Positions 63,088 to 64,000 of a stretch of 64,000 nt of DNA are shown here, piece by piece. The stretch is from Ancylobacter sp. IITR112 (GTDB lineage: Bacteria > Pseudomonadota > Alphaproteobacteria > Rhizobiales > Xanthobacteraceae), in contig NZ_JBGCUS010000001.1 in NCBI RefSeq assembly GCF_041415945.1, positions 2,852,001 through 2,916,000 of the forward strand. Direction: 5' to 3'. The notes under the pieces are model-generated. The model saw nothing but the letters and a program-made list of their open reading frames with translations. It was not told the origin of the DNA and did not search any database. Both the position numbers and the translations under genes were made by a program. Positions within the stretch are counted from its first letter, which is position 1. Every line of letters starts with the position of its first letter.

Positions 63088-64000
63088 ATGAACCAGACCA
63101 AGCCGGGATCGCGGGTGGATCGCCGCCGCTTCCTCACTCTCGCCGGCCTCGCCGGTGCCGGCGCGGCGGCCGGTGTGCGGCCCGCCGCCGCCGCGCCGCC
63201 GACGCCCGACCCCGATATCGTCAACCTGCCGCCCTGGACCCAGGCACTCGGCGCCGGCGTCAATAACCATCCCTATGGCATCCCCTCGCCCTTCGAGAAG
63301 GATGTGGTCCGGCGCGAGGTCACCTGGCTCACCGCCAGCAGCGAAAGCTCGGTGAGCTTCACCCCGCTCTACGCGCTCGACGGCATCATCACGCCGAACG
63401 GGCTGTGCTTCGTGCGCCATCATGGCGGCGAGGCGGAGATCGACCCGGCGCGTCATCGCTTCATGATCCATGGCATGGTCGACACGCCGCTGGTGTTCAC
63501 CATGGAGGACATCAAGCGCATGCCGGGGCGCACCAACCGGGTCTATTTCCTCGAATGCGCCGCCAATAGCGGCATGGAATGGCGCGGCGCCCAGCTCAAT
63601 GGCTGCCAGTACACCCACGGCATGATCCATAACGTCGTCTATACCGGCGTGCCGCTGCGCGCCTTTCTCGACGCGGCCGGGGTGAAGCCGAAGGGCAAAT
63701 GGGTGCTCGCCGAGGGCGCCGACGCCTCCGCCATGACCCGCTCCATCCCGCTGGAAAAGGCGATGGACGACTGCCTCGTCGCCTGGGCGATGAATGGCGA
63801 GGCGCTGCGGCCCGAGCAGGGCTACCCGCTGCGCCTCGTCGTGCCCGGCTGGGAAGGCAATATGTGGATCAAATGGCTGCGCCGCATCGAGGTGGGCGAC
63901 GAGCCCTGGGGCCAGCGCGAGGAAACGTCGAAATACACCGATCTTCTCGCCGATGGCCGCTCGCGGCGCTTCACCTTCTTCATGGACGCCAAGTCGGTCG
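63088..64000 (+). CDS. soxC: sulfane dehydrogenase subunit SoxC (3' truncated by window)
   Basis: First 304 residues of SoxC, the molybdenum subunit that, with the dihaem cytochrome SoxD, oxidises sulfane sulfur on SoxY by six electrons. A Tat signal (VDRRRFLTLAG) leads into the sulfite-oxidase-like Moco domain. The molybdenum-ligand cysteine is Cys157 in YFLECAANSGMEW. Start at 63088 has GGGAGG 5 nt upstream. The dimerisation domain and soxD should lie beyond the window. Presence of soxC predicts full oxidation to sulfate without sulfur globules. Confidence 0.95.
   Translation, partial: MNQTKPGSRVDRRRFLTLAGLAGAGAAAGVRPAAAAPPTPDPDIVNLPPWTQALGAGVNNHPYGIPSPFEKDVVRREVTWLTASSESSVSFTPLYALDGIITPNGLCFVRHHGGEAEIDPARHRFMIHGMVDTPLVFTMEDIKRMPGRTNRVYFLECAANSGMEWRGAQLNGCQYTHGMIHNVVYTGVPLRAFLDAAGVKPKGKWVLAEGADASAMTRSIPLEKAMDDCLVAWAMNGEALRPEQGYPLRLVVPGWEGNMWIKWLRRIEVGDEPWGQREETSKYTDLLADGRSRRFTFFMDAKSV

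Overview
The window is about 68-70% GC, with dense, tightly packed genes and strong G/C bias at third codon positions. Gene content points to an alphaproteobacterium of the Hyphomicrobiales: cobS/cobT aerobic B12 chelatase next to a J-domain protein, hemC-hemD-COG4223-hemY, a 180-kDa-class NAD-glutamate dehydrogenase, and a complete-looking start of a Sox thiosulfate-oxidation locus. A sulfur-oxidising Xanthobacteraceae member (Ancylobacter/Starkeya/Xanthobacter type) is my best guess; this is inference, not a database match.

Layout. 1-8.2 kb is housekeeping: the 3' end of secA, an NTF2-like protein, an L,D-transpeptidase lipoprotein, accA, xerD with a small coupled membrane protein, aroK-aroB and a CorC-type CBS protein. 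8.3-12.6 kb holds bolA-like, a J-domain protein and cobS-cobT, followed by a 395-bp intergenic stretch carrying a dispersed repeat and a likely structured small RNA with its own promoter and terminator (12.73-12.95 kb). 13-24.5 kb holds the haem genes (minus strand), tsaD-gpsA, an EVE protein, a methyltransferase, a PRC-barrel exported protein and acs.

24.6-33.2 kb is one long leftward unit: NAD-glutamate dehydrogenase, then four overlapping or nearly overlapping genes encoding an NTP transferase, a kinase-fold protein, an unrecognised protein and a LicD-type transferase. The last four look like a variant of the phosphocholine-decoration (lic) pathway with one unknown gene, and are my best candidate for an undescribed system. 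33.2-45 kb returns to core functions: ompW with a perfect FNR/FixK box, purH, a heparinase-like protein, rsmB, glk, an RluA-type synthase, bdhA, a collagen-like lipoprotein, zur, ispG and a rhodanese.

45.2-64 kb is a redox and sulfur region. A two-component system (minus) is divergent from dsbD, a DsbA/DsbG-like oxidoreductase and a second L,D-transpeptidase, with a PmrA-type box between them. Then come TauE, a DUF442-SQR fusion and a persulfide dioxygenase (minus), divergent from a peroxiredoxin and an ArsR regulator (plus). The Sox locus follows: soxT-soxR-soxS (minus), soxV-soxW (plus), soxA-soxX (minus), soxY-soxZ-soxB-soxC (plus, soxC cut by the window end). Together these genes would import thiosulfate, oxidise sulfide and persulfide, keep periplasmic thiols reduced and oxidise carrier-bound sulfur to sulfate, under ArsR-type thiol-sensing regulators for which I find operator-like sites.
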